Below are positions 15,745-23,619 of a DNA stretch of 33,751 bases, in pieces. The position numbers and the translations under genes were made by a program. The notes beneath the pieces were generated by a model. The model was not told the DNA's origin. It saw nothing but the letters and a program-made list of their open reading frames with translations, and searched no databases. The stretch comes from Steroidobacteraceae bacterium (lineage in GTDB: Bacteria; Pseudomonadota; Gammaproteobacteria; Steroidobacterales; Steroidobacteraceae): the NCBI GenBank assembly GCA_025458905.1, contig JALORN010000039.1, positions 1 through 33,751 on the forward strand. The letters run 5' to 3'. How positions within the stretch are numbered: the first letter of the stretch is position 1; each line of letters opens with the position of its first letter.

Positions 15745-16722
15745 CTACGCGTAGCGCTCGGGGAAGCGCTCGAGGATCTGCCGACGCACCAGCGGTGGCA
15801 GCTTCGCCGGATCCTCGGTCTTGATGCCGACCGTGTTCACCGCGAGCTGCGCCTGGTCGCCCTTCTCGACGCCGTACCACGCGTACTCCGTGGCCTTCAT
15901 CACCGCCGAGTAGTTGCGGCGCGTGTCGACGGTGCGGAACTTCGGGTCGATCACCTCGGCCGTACGCGCCGCCCAGAACGCGAAGTCGACGCGTGGCTGG
16001 TGGGGGCCGGGCTGCTGCGAGGCGCCGAGCACCGAGTAGCTCGTGTCCTCCCCGGTGTCGACGAAGTGCTGCGAGTAGCCGCCATCGCGGTCCCAGGGCT
16101 GGCGGTAGAACTCGGGATCCACCCCGGGCACCTGGATCACCTGGCCGACGCGATACACGAGGCGATCGGCATAGTGGACCACCGGCACTTCCATCGTGCG
16201 GCCGGTATAGGGATTGCGCATCCGCGTGACCGGCTCGAAGGTCCGTGGGTCGACGTACGTCTGGCTCATCGTCCCCCACATCATGTACGAGTGCTCGTCG
16301 GCGCCCGGGAACTCCTTCGGATCGACCGGCGTCGCGAAGATCTTGGCGAGGAACACGCGGCCGAGGATCGGGAACGGCGGCTGGCCGGGCGGGCAGAACA
16401 CCACCCAGCCGTACTGGTAGAGCCAGCTGTAGGTCCCGACCAGGTTCACCTGCACCTTCGCGAAGCCGTAGTGGTTGTCGAGCGGCTTCGACAGGTCGAG
16501 CCGGCGCGCCTGGCCGGGCTTCCAGCGCGGCAGCTTGAACGCGGCAGCCGGGTGCGTGGTCGGGCGCGCGTGCTCGCTGACGCTCTGCTGCACGGTCGCC
16601 TGCGGGTTCGACGCCTGCGCGAACAGGTCGCGGCTGTACACGAGGCTCGCCGTGGCGGCGCCCAGCGAGCCGAGCAGCGCACGTCGCGAGGAGGTCGCGG
16701 GAAGATCGTTCGATGCACCCAT
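15745..16722 (-). CDS. DUF1838-type exported protein A
   Basis: The 325-residue protein has a Tat-like signal (SSRRALLGSLGAATASLVYS, residues 11-30). The body shows the motifs shared by all members in this window: VDPRTFEPVTRMRNPYTGRTMEV (158-179), the hallmark GPHQPR (239-244), and the C-terminal RRQILERFPERY. I match the family to DUF1838, a domain of unknown function, by recall of these motifs; the paralogy among the window's copies is directly visible. It lies 22 bases after the Fe(II)/2OG oxygenase gene and upstream of TonB receptor 1, so it probably works in the periplasm on the receptor's cargo. No catalytic mechanism is known to me. Confidence 0.82.
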   Translation of the reverse strand: MGASNDLPATSSRRALLGSLGAATASLVYSRDLFAQASNPQATVQQSVSEHARPTTHPAAAFKLPRWKPGQARRLDLSKPLDNHYGFAKVQVNLVGTYSWLYQYGWVVFCPPGQPPFPILGRVFLAKIFATPVDPKEFPGADEHSYMMWGTMSQTYVDPRTFEPVTRMRNPYTGRTMEVPVVHYADRLVYRVGQVIQVPGVDPEFYRQPWDRDGGYSQHFVDTGEDTSYSVLGASQQPGPHQPRVDFAFWAARTAEVIDPKFRTVDTRRNYSAVMKATEYAWYGVEKGDQAQLAVNTVGIKTEDPAKLPPLVRRQILERFPERYA

Positions 16723-16745
16723 GGAGCAGGCCTCTCGAGTAGGTT

Positions 16746-17684
16746 TCAGGGGGACGCCGTCGCGCTCTCTTTCTCGAGCAGCGCCGCGAACTCGGCGTAT
16801 TCGTTGACACCCGACTTGCGGGCGGCGGACCACTCGGTAGCGAAGCCGCGCGGGAACGCACGGTCGTCGTCGCGTCGCCCGTCGGCGGACCACAGCAGCG
16901 GGAACAGCGGGCCGCTGGGCTTCTCTCCCTGCACCATCTCGTCGAAGCTGACGCCGGCGAGGTTCACGCAGTCGGGGCGCGGATCCCAGGTGATGTCGTC
17001 GCCGAACATCCGCACCGCCACGGCGATCCGCCAGTCGTCGGTCGGGTTGCCGGCCGAGTAGTGCAGGGCCCAGGGATGCACGACCAGCAGGTCGCCGGGC
17101 TGCATCGACCAGCGCAGGAAGCGCACCCGCGGGTCGGCGCGCAGCGGCTCGCAGTCGGGGTGCGGCGGCCGGTCGGGCGGCCGCGACATCTTGCGGGCGT
17201 TCGGCGAGAACAGCCAGTAGCGCACGTCCTCGGACTGCGAGCCGGCGATGACCTCGAGCGAGTTCTCCTCGGAGATCGGCGTCAGCGGCAGCCAGAGCGA
17301 GGGGACCATCTTGCCGGCCACCGGCCAGCCCATGCGGTCGGTGTGCCAGATGCTCTTCTCCTGCGACCGCGGCGCCTTGGCGAAGAACTCGTCGAAATAG
17401 AAGCGGATCTCGCGCGAGCGCTGCAGCTCGCCGCAGACCTGCGCCAGCGGCGACTCGAACGCCAGGCGCCGGAAATCCGGGACGGTGCGCGACATGTAGC
17501 GCCCGGGGATCTGCGGCAGTAGCCCGAGGTCCTCCTTGTCGACGACGATGCGTCGCGCGACCGGCAAAAGCATCTCGATCCAGTCGGGGTGCAGCACGTC
17601 GCGCAGGCAGACCGCGCCGTCGCGCTCGTAGGTGGCCCGGTGCTCGTCGGTGACGGGTCGGAGGGGCTCTCGGTTCAGCGGCAT
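16746..17684 (-). CDS. Phytanoyl-CoA dioxygenase (PhyH)-family Fe(II)/2-oxoglutarate oxygenase
   Basis: This 312-residue protein carries the complete facial triad. H114 and D116 lie in IWHTDRMGW, the distal His is H208 in HPWALHYSAGN, and the 2-oxoglutarate-binding Arg is R219, eleven residues after H208 as in human PHYH. Double-stranded beta-helix motifs such as MVPSLWLPLTPISEENSLEVI and QPGDLLVVHP are clear. PhyH-family enzymes hydroxylate acyl-CoAs, terpenoids and many natural products in the cytoplasm. It stands upstream of DUF1838 A with a 23-base gap, and 134 bases downstream of the LysR gene on the same strand. Substrate unknown. Confidence 0.92.
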   Translation of the reverse strand: MPLNREPLRPVTDEHRATYERDGAVCLRDVLHPDWIEMLLPVARRIVVDKEDLGLLPQIPGRYMSRTVPDFRRLAFESPLAQVCGELQRSREIRFYFDEFFAKAPRSQEKSIWHTDRMGWPVAGKMVPSLWLPLTPISEENSLEVIAGSQSEDVRYWLFSPNARKMSRPPDRPPHPDCEPLRADPRVRFLRWSMQPGDLLVVHPWALHYSAGNPTDDWRIAVAVRMFGDDITWDPRPDCVNLAGVSFDEMVQGEKPSGPLFPLLWSADGRRDDDRAFPRGFATEWSAARKSGVNEYAEFAALLEKESATASP

Positions 17685-17764
17685 GGCGGTATCGCTCCGA
17701 TCCTCGGCGCCGCGGCGCGACGGCTGGAGCGATGATGGGCCGCAGAGACGGCACGGCCCATAGA

Positions 17765-17782
17765 ATCGGCTTATGCGCCGAT
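17765..17782. promoter_or_regulatory. Dyad in the LysR-PhyH gap
   Basis: ATCGGC-TTATGC-GCCGAT (17765-17782) is an inverted repeat with six-base arms in the 134-base gap between the LysR stop and the PhyH start. It could be an operator for the PhyH-DUF1838-receptor unit. No convincing -35/-10 pair for the minus strand was found, so this is tentative. Confidence 0.3.
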
Positions 17783-17818
17783 GCCGCGGCGCGTGGCGCA
17801 GCGCCGGGGGCGCGCCGG

Positions 17819-18865
17819 CTACTGCCGGCGCAAGGGAGCGCGCACGACGCCGGGCACGATGCGGTCTGCCGTCGCCCGTGATCCGGCGCCGGCTGCCGAG
17901 GCCGGCCTGCGCGAGCCGTCCTGCCCGGCCTGCCAGGCCGCGCAGACCTCGCGCAGCACGACGATCGCGCGCTCGACCGCCGGCCGCTGCTCGACGCCGT
18001 CGCGGGTGATCAGGCCCGCCTGGCGCAGCACCGGGGCGCCGGCGACGGGCAGCGCGACGATGTCGCCGCTGCGCATCTCGTCACCGACCCAGGGCTCGGC
18101 CAGCAGGCTGACGTAGCGGCCGCTCATCACCAGCGACTTCAGCGTGGTGAGCGAATTGGTCTCCACCGAGCCGGTCAGCGCCGGAAAGCCCTGCGAGGCG
18201 AAGAAGCTGTCGAGGAAATCCGCGACGTGGGGCCGGCGCACCAGCGCCCACTGCGCCGCGCAGAGATCCTGCGCGGTGACCTCGGCGCGGCAGGCGAGCG
18301 GATGGCTGCGACCCACGACGAAATTGGAGCGGATGGCCAGCAGGGGCTCGAACCTCGCGTCGGCCGGCACGGCGTCGGGCGGGAAGTTCGAAAGGATGAC
18401 GTCGAGCTTGCCATGGCCGAGCTCGGCCACGAGTTCCTCGAAGAAGCCCTCGGTGATCCGCAGCCGCACGCCGGGACAGGCGTCGCTCAATGCGATGGTG
18501 AAGTGCTCGGCCATCGACCCGGCGAACATCGCGGCGAAGCCGACGTGCACGTGGCCGCGCTTGCCGCTGGCGATCGCCTGGACGTCGCGGGCGGCGCGCT
18601 TGGCTTCGTTGAGGATCAGGTGCGCGTAGCGGTACAGCGCGAGGCCAGCCTCGGTGGGCACGACGCCGCGCGGCTTGCGCTCGAGCAGGATCGCGTTCAG
18701 CGACTCCTCGAGGTTCTTGATGTTGCGCGTCAGCGCCGGCTGCGTGATGTGCAGCTGCTCGGACGCCTTGGAGACGCAGCCCACGTCGACCACCACCATG
18801 AACTGGCGGAGCTGGCGGATCTCGAGGTGGCCGCGGTACACGGCCGTCCGCATCGTCTCGTCCAT
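17819..18865 (-). CDS. LysR-type transcriptional regulator
   Basis: The 348-residue regulator has the winged HTH at about residues 16-75 (LEIRQLRQFMVVVDVG, then SKASEQLHITQPALTRNIKNLEE). A two-lobed effector domain begins near GKRGHVHVGFAA. Start at ATG 18865 is chosen because an AGGGGGT site lies just upstream; the frame is open further but without family sequence. It is divergent from the DUF1838 B gene and upstream, on the same strand, of the PhyH - DUF1838 A - receptor unit, so it could control both. Dyads in the divergent gap (18927-18947, 19018-19042) are candidate binding sites. The co-inducer is presumably a substrate or intermediate of the pathway. Confidence 0.93.
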   Translation of the reverse strand: MDETMRTAVYRGHLEIRQLRQFMVVVDVGCVSKASEQLHITQPALTRNIKNLEESLNAILLERKPRGVVPTEAGLALYRYAHLILNEAKRAARDVQAIASGKRGHVHVGFAAMFAGSMAEHFTIALSDACPGVRLRITEGFFEELVAELGHGKLDVILSNFPPDAVPADARFEPLLAIRSNFVVGRSHPLACRAEVTAQDLCAAQWALVRRPHVADFLDSFFASQGFPALTGSVETNSLTTLKSLVMSGRYVSLLAEPWVGDEMRSGDIVALPVAGAPVLRQAGLITRDGVEQRPAVERAIVVLREVCAAWQAGQDGSRRPASAAGAGSRATADRIVPGVVRAPLRRQ

Positions 18866-18926
18866 CCGACCCCCTGTAGCGACGGCACGCGGCGCAGCCA
18901 GTCTAGCTCGCGTCGTCACCCGGGAC

Positions 18927-19042
18927 TCCATGCATTCGGCGCATGGAAGCATGCGCGCGAGGCCGGCCGGCTCCGTGCGCGTGGCCGGGGTGCGATACCG
19001 CACGGACATCGCACGCGCACGCGAAAGGCATGCCTGCGCGTG
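18927..19042. promoter_or_regulatory. Divergent control region with LysR-type binding site
   Basis: In the 248-base gap between the LysR gene and DUF1838 B, TCCATGC-ATTCGGC-GCATGGA (18927-18947) is a perfect inverted repeat with seven-base arms. Its core fits the LysR consensus T-N11-A exactly (A-T-N11-A-T). A second dyad, AGGCA-TGCCT (19026-19035), is flanked by outer arms CACGCG (19018-19023) and CGCGTG (19037-19042). Paired sites of this kind are usual for LysR recognition and activation sites of divergent promoters. No unambiguous -35/-10 boxes were identified. Confidence 0.6.
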
Positions 19043-19113
19043 GCCCGCTTTTGGTAAACGTGTGTGTTGCCGGTGCCGCGCCCCGCGGGGCTCCGGTCCG
19101 GAGGACTGCCTCG

Positions 19114-19908
19114 ATGGATCCCAAGCCGCTGATCGCACGGTCTGCCTCGCGGGTCGCGGAACTCGCCGACCCGCTGCGCAACTACTACTCGGACCTGAAG
19201 ATCTTCGGTTCGCTCGACGGCGCACCGACCTGCGTCACGACGTTCTCGCGCGTCAGCTGCCTGGTCCCCGGCCGCGAGCCGATCGACCTGTATGCCACCG
19301 GCAACCTCTACCTGTTCCGCGTCGACCGGCCCGGGCCCGGCCAGCTGCGCGAGCCGGACGAACACGCCTTTCGCATCACCTCGCGCGAGACCGGCTTCAT
19401 CCTCGATCCGACCACCTTCGAGCCGCTCGAGGGGCTGGAGAACCCGGTCACCGGGCAGTGGCAGGAGACCGCCGGCATCGTGTTCGAGGACGAGTGGATC
19501 TACACGCCGAGCGGCGGCTACAGCGCGGCACGTCCCGACTATTTCTACGACAAGCGCCCCGACGCCCTGACCCGCGCCCGGCCGCACTACGTGCTCGGCG
19601 ACGACCTGGTGACGCTGCGCGAGGCGATCTTCCACGACCAGGGCCCGCACCAGCCTCGCGGCAACACGCTGCTGTGGCGCGCACGCCTGGCGGAAGTGCT
19701 CGACACCGGGCGAGCCGCGGTCGAGGCGAGCTACGACTGGCACGGCACGGCGTTCGCCTGGGAGCGCGCCTGGCTCGGCTTCCCCACGGGCCATCCCGCG
19801 CGCCTGGTGTTCCATGCGATGGGGCGCAAGGTGCTCTCGCTCGAGCGCGCGGCGCCGCTCGTGACCCGGCTGGTGCGGCGCTACTTCCCCGAGAGGCTGG
19901 AGGTCTGA
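19114..19908 (+). CDS. DUF1838-type protein B (no export signal)
   Basis: The 264-residue protein lacks an N-terminal signal and begins directly with the domain, so it is probably cytoplasmic, unlike its relatives here. Family motifs: LDPTTFEPLEGLENPVTG (97-114), YTPSGGYSAARPDYF, GPHQPR (177-182), ERAWLGFPTGHPA (217-229) and C-terminal RRYFPERLEV. The ATG at 19114 has GGAGG eight bases upstream. It is the first gene divergent from LysR, two bases ahead of the degenerate relative at 19911, so B and that gene could act as a pair. Function of the family is not known to me. Confidence 0.82.
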   Translation: MDPKPLIARSASRVAELADPLRNYYSDLKIFGSLDGAPTCVTTFSRVSCLVPGREPIDLYATGNLYLFRVDRPGPGQLREPDEHAFRITSRETGFILDPTTFEPLEGLENPVTGQWQETAGIVFEDEWIYTPSGGYSAARPDYFYDKRPDALTRARPHYVLGDDLVTLREAIFHDQGPHQPRGNTLLWRARLAEVLDTGRAAVEASYDWHGTAFAWERAWLGFPTGHPARLVFHAMGRKVLSLERAAPLVTRLVRRYFPERLEV

Positions 19909-19910
19909 GC

Positions 19911-20711
19911 ATGGATCGACGGACGTTCCTGCTCGGCCTCGGACTGGCGGCGACCCGCCCGGCCGCAGTGTCCGTGGCAGAGGCCGCCGGCGGCCGCAAC
20001 CGCATCGACCTGCGCGCACTGCTGGCGCTCGTCGGCGCGCCTTTCGGCGAAACCGCATGGACCCAGTCGATAGCCCACGTGCTGGAACTGACGCCGGGGC
20101 GCGCACCGCGGGTGCTGATGGCAGAGCTCGCGGTCGTGCAGTGCCGGGTCCGGCCGGCGACCCACGCCGAGCTCGCACGCGCGAACCTTCCGGCCAGCCC
20201 GGCCTACCAGGTCGAGACCCGTGGCATCGCGATGCCCCTCGAGGCGCGCACGCATCGTCCGCTCGAGCGCTTCGTCAACGAGGAGACAGGCCGGGTGGCC
20301 GAGCCGAGCGCGAGGCGCTGGGCCTCGTCGGTGCTGGTCACCGACGACTCGTGGGCATCGCTGGACGAGCCCAGCCCCGCGCCGCGCCCGCGTGCCGCGG
20401 CGCAGGTGGCCGTGGGCGGCGACGAGTGGTACGTGTTCTTCTCGGCACCACGGTCCACCGGGGTCGACACCGCGGTGCATCCGGGCACGATGGACTCGAC
20501 CGGCTGGCGCCTGCGGCCCGCCGAGCTCGGCCAGGCGCGCGTCGGGGCCGGATACAACCACGTCAGCCTGACGTCGGTGGACGAGCGGCCGTGGCTCGGC
20601 CATGCGCCCGGCAGCCCCGTGCGGCTGCTGGAGAACGCCACCGGCTACAAGGTCTTCGAGCGCGAGGCACTCGCGCCCGCCGCAGCCGCCCTGCTGGAGT
20701 CCGACCGATGA
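19911..20711 (+). CDS. Divergent Tat-exported DUF1838-like protein
   Basis: The 266-residue protein begins with a clear twin-arginine signal, MDRRTFLLGLGLAAT. By simple annotation it would be hypothetical, but two segments align with protein B: LEARTHRPLERFVNEETGRV (110-129) with B's LDPTTFEPLEGLENPVTG, and ERPWLGHAPGSPVRLL (225-240) with B's ERAWLGFPTGHPARLV. The hallmark GPHQPR is missing; the corresponding place reads FFSAPRSTGV. It therefore looks like a fifth, degenerate family member that may have lost an active or binding site. It sits two bases after B and overlaps the next gene by ATGA, so all three are co-translated. Confidence 0.75.
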   Translation: MDRRTFLLGLGLAATRPAAVSVAEAAGGRNRIDLRALLALVGAPFGETAWTQSIAHVLELTPGRAPRVLMAELAVVQCRVRPATHAELARANLPASPAYQVETRGIAMPLEARTHRPLERFVNEETGRVAEPSARRWASSVLVTDDSWASLDEPSPAPRPRAAAQVAVGGDEWYVFFSAPRSTGVDTAVHPGTMDSTGWRLRPAELGQARVGAGYNHVSLTSVDERPWLGHAPGSPVRLLENATGYKVFEREALAPAAAALLESDR

Positions 20712-22357
20712 GCCGCACCGGCCCGCGACGCACGGCGCGGCTGCGACGCTGGAGCCCGGCGTGGCCGCTGGTGCTCTCGTGCGCGGCGGTCATGGCCGGC
20801 TGGGCCGCGGGCAGCGTCGAACCCGACGAGGCACAGCTGCGCGCAGCGATGCAGGACTACCTGTCGGGCCGCGACGTCGGCCCGGTCGCCGATCGGCCAC
20901 GCTACCTGAACGCGACGCGGATCCACCGCTTCGAGAAGCGCGAATGCCGGCCGGCCACGCCGCAGCCCGGATTCATCTGCGGCTACCTGCTGGAGACCGG
21001 CACGACCTACCGCGAGGTGCGTATCTCGAGCCATCGATTCGAACCGGTCGAGGGTCGCTGGGTGTCGCGCGGTCCGGTACGCGGCACCGGAAGAAGTTCG
21101 ATCGCGGATGCCGGCGGCGCCGGATCCGAGCTCGATGCCGTGCTCGAGGAGAAGCGCCGGCTCGTGCGCCAGGCCGAGACGGACGACCTCGCCTTCTGGC
21201 AGCGCTACCTGCGGCGCATCGAGAGTCCCGGCGAGTTCCCGCAGCCAGAGGCGTTCTACACGCCGGGCCTGCTGATCGAGGGGGGGCTCGCCGCGCCACT
21301 GCCTGCGAGCGCTCCGCGCCAGCGGCTGGTCGACGCGGCGCGGTGGCAGGCGGCGCTGGGCTGGGCCAGGTCGCACGAGACGGAGGCGCTGCTGGTGGCA
21401 CGCCGCGGCGCGATCGAGCACGCGTACTTCGCGCCCGGTCGCGAGGCCGGCGACCTGCTGCCGGTGCGTTCCATCGCCAAGGGCCTGGTCGCGATCGCGG
21501 TCGGCGCGGCGATCGCCGACGGCTTCATCGAGAGCGAGCGGACGCCGATCGGTGCGCTGCTGCCGTCGTGGCGCGACGATCCACGCGGCCGCATCACGAT
21601 CGAGCAGCTGCTGACCATGAGCTCCGGCCTCGACTCCTATCGTCCGGACCGCGCACCGCTGGGCCGTACCCTGCAGCTCGCCGAGGGCAGCGACGTCGCG
21701 GCCACCGCCCTGTCGTTCCCGCTGCTGGCGGCGCCCGGCTCGAAGTACGGCTGGGGCAACGTCGAGTCGCAGCTGCTGGCGATGGCGCTCGAAAACGCGA
21801 CCGGGCAGAGCTACCGGGACTACCTCGAGGCGCGGATCTGGAAGCCGATGGGCCTCGGCACCGCCACGTTGAACGCCGATGCCCGCGGCCAGGCGCGCGC
21901 GTTCTGCTGCCTGCGCATCCGTGCCGACGACCTGCTGAAGATCGGGCTGATGCTGCTGGACGGCGGCCAGTGGCAGGGGCGGCAGATCCTGCCGACCCGC
22001 TGGGTCGAACGGATGTTCGCGCCGTCCGCGCTGAACCCCTATCACGGCTACCAGAGCTTCATCGGCTGGAGCGGCGACGGACCGCGCAGGGCCGATCCGC
22101 CGCTGATCGTGCGCCAGGACGTGCCGTTCGCCGAGCCGGCCTGGTACCTCACGGGCCTCGGCGGCACGACGGCGCTGTGGATGCTGCCGTGCAGTGGCCT
22201 CGTCGTGTTCCGCTGGGGCAACGACCCGCCACGCTGGGAGGCGAGCGCGATTCCCAACCTGCTGCGGACTGGCGAACTCGTTCCGGAGCGCGGGACCGCG
22301 CCGGCGCGGCGCGGCGCGGAACCGCCGCAACCGTGGCGCGCGATGTGTCGCTCCTGA
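20708..22357 (+). CDS. CubicO/class C beta-lactamase-like serine hydrolase with altered catalytic Tyr
   Basis: The 549-residue protein has an N-terminal membrane anchor or signal (WPLVLSCAAVMAGWAAG), an unassigned approximately 180-residue region with two Cys (80, 91), and a C-terminal serine-hydrolase domain. The S-x-x-K motif is S255-I-A-K258. The second motif, normally Y-x-N after P-G-x-x-F-x, reads PGSKYGWGN, so Trp349 occupies the catalytic Tyr position (Tyr347 lies two residues before). The third motif region is probably LTGLGGTTALW. Family members are esterases, amidases or peptidases acting on small substrates. It overlaps the divergent DUF1838-like gene by four bases, placing it in the same transcript and probably in the periplasm. 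Confidence 0.85.
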   Translation: MSRTGPRRTARLRRWSPAWPLVLSCAAVMAGWAAGSVEPDEAQLRAAMQDYLSGRDVGPVADRPRYLNATRIHRFEKRECRPATPQPGFICGYLLETGTTYREVRISSHRFEPVEGRWVSRGPVRGTGRSSIADAGGAGSELDAVLEEKRRLVRQAETDDLAFWQRYLRRIESPGEFPQPEAFYTPGLLIEGGLAAPLPASAPRQRLVDAARWQAALGWARSHETEALLVARRGAIEHAYFAPGREAGDLLPVRSIAKGLVAIAVGAAIADGFIESERTPIGALLPSWRDDPRGRITIEQLLTMSSGLDSYRPDRAPLGRTLQLAEGSDVAATALSFPLLAAPGSKYGWGNVESQLLAMALENATGQSYRDYLEARIWKPMGLGTATLNADARGQARAFCCLRIRADDLLKIGLMLLDGGQWQGRQILPTRWVERMFAPSALNPYHGYQSFIGWSGDGPRRADPPLIVRQDVPFAEPAWYLTGLGGTTALWMLPCSGLVVFRWGNDPPRWEASAIPNLLRTGELVPERGTAPARRGAEPPQPWRAMCRS

Positions 22358-22546
22358 AACCGCGCCGCGCACGATTCCGCGGCGGCGCCGCCGCGTCACG
22401 CACGCCGGCTGCGTCCGTGCCATAGGCCATGCGCATCGCAGCATCAGCGGATCTGATTGGCGAGCGGGCGACGCCTCGCGGCACAGTGCCGTCGAAGGGC
22501 GCATAGACGTCGGACTTTCCCGCGACCTGCGCGGAGGAGCACCCGC

Positions 22547-23500
22547 TTGGGCGATCTGCAGGCACAGGATCTCTCGCTGGCGAGCATCGAACGCCGCTCG
22601 CTGTTCCGCGGTTTCGGCGCGCTGCTCGCATCGAGCCTGCTGACGACGGAAGCCGCGGCCCAGCAGGTCGAGTCCGGGCTCGTGAAGCGCGACTTCACGG
22701 CGCAGGAGCTCAAGGGCGAGCCCGCGGTGTTCGATCCCGCCCAGCGCGGCAACTTCGATCTCGACAGCGACGTCGGCAACCGGCTCGCGACGCTGAAGGC
22801 CACCAACAACCTCGTCGGCAAGACGAGCTACGTCGCGATGTTCTCGCGCGTCTACCTCGGCCCGCAGGGTCGTGGCGGGGCCGCGATCCACGGCCACCTC
22901 GGCCTGTGGACCTGGCGGCTGCAGTGGCCCGACCCCAAGGAGTATCCGGACACGCCCAAGGGCACCGTGGTGCAGCGCGCGCTGTTCACCGGGATCATCC
23001 TCGACCCTTGGAAGTTCCAGCCCGCCAGGACGGTCTACAACCCGTATCTCAAGAAGAACGTCGAGGCTTCCGATTCGCTGTTCGCCGAGAGCTACCTGAT
23101 CTTCCCGACCGGCGGCGGCCGCAGCATCGACAGGCCTCAGTTCATGGACAGCCCGGAGCAGCAGGCAGCGCGGCGCAACGCGCACCTCGTCTGGGGCGAC
23201 AAGCTGTCGATCTTCCTCGCCGGCCTGTTCCAGAACGAAGGCCCGGCGCAGCCCCGGATGGACGGGTCGATCTGGACCAGCGACTACCGCCAGATCATGG
23301 ACCCGAAGGTCGACCTCGTGACCACCGACTACAACTTCGCGGGGCTGATGCGCGCCTGGGAGAGGCCGTGGATCGGCGTCGGCAAGGACGACCAGGCGCA
23401 GCTGCTGTGGAACGTGAAGGGCACGAAGCTGCACTCCGTGGACGATTTTCCGCAGGTCGTGAGGAAGTACCTGGTCGACAAGTACCCGGGCAGGGTCTAG
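22547..23500 (+). CDS. DUF1838-type exported protein C
   Basis: I place the start at TTG 22547 because a strong GGAGGAG (22533-22539) lies seven bases upstream; the frame is open further up but that part looks non-coding. The 317-residue protein has a Tat-like signal (IERRSLFRGFGALLASSLL, 14-32). Motifs: LDPWKFQPARTVYNPYLKK (152-170), GPAQPR (232-237, a variant of GPHQPR), ERPWIGVGKDDQAQLL (272-287) and C-terminal KYPGRV. It resembles protein D more than A or B (shared GNFDL..., TNNLVG and KTSYVAMF-type segment) and sits directly upstream of TonB receptor 2, with D directly downstream. Probable periplasmic partner of the receptor. Confidence 0.82.
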   Translation: MGDLQAQDLSLASIERRSLFRGFGALLASSLLTTEAAAQQVESGLVKRDFTAQELKGEPAVFDPAQRGNFDLDSDVGNRLATLKATNNLVGKTSYVAMFSRVYLGPQGRGGAAIHGHLGLWTWRLQWPDPKEYPDTPKGTVVQRALFTGIILDPWKFQPARTVYNPYLKKNVEASDSLFAESYLIFPTGGGRSIDRPQFMDSPEQQAARRNAHLVWGDKLSIFLAGLFQNEGPAQPRMDGSIWTSDYRQIMDPKVDLVTTDYNFAGLMRAWERPWIGVGKDDQAQLLWNVKGTKLHSVDDFPQVVRKYLVDKYPGRV

Positions 23501-23545
23501 GCGCGCACCGCGTCACGCGTCCGGGCAGAGGTTCCGAAGCGCATC

Positions 23546-23573
23546 GGAGCGCTCCATGTCGTGTGGGGACACG
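23546..23573. promoter_or_regulatory. Dyads upstream of TonB receptor 2
   Basis: The 119-base gap before receptor 2 contains a perfect palindrome GGAGC-GCTCC (23546-23555) followed by CGTGT-GGGG-ACACG (23560-23573). Either could be an operator or an mRNA hairpin between the DUF1838 C and receptor genes. Function is not shown. Confidence 0.3.
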
Positions 23574-23619
23574 GCGCGGGGCCCGAGCGACGTAGCAACT
23601 GCAGTGTCAGGGGGTTTCC

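Noticed and set aside
17762..18009. TAGAAT box followed by an ATG at 17773 and a 78-codon frame on the plus strand
   Set aside because: The predicted product is Arg/Ala low-complexity sequence and mostly antisense to the LysR 3' end. The box could still be a promoter for an antisense RNA, but nothing supports a protein.
22358..22546. Possible extra coding sequence before DUF1838 C
   Set aside because: The in-frame upstream stretch is Arg-rich with no signal or domain; a strong ribosome-binding site places the start at TTG 22547.
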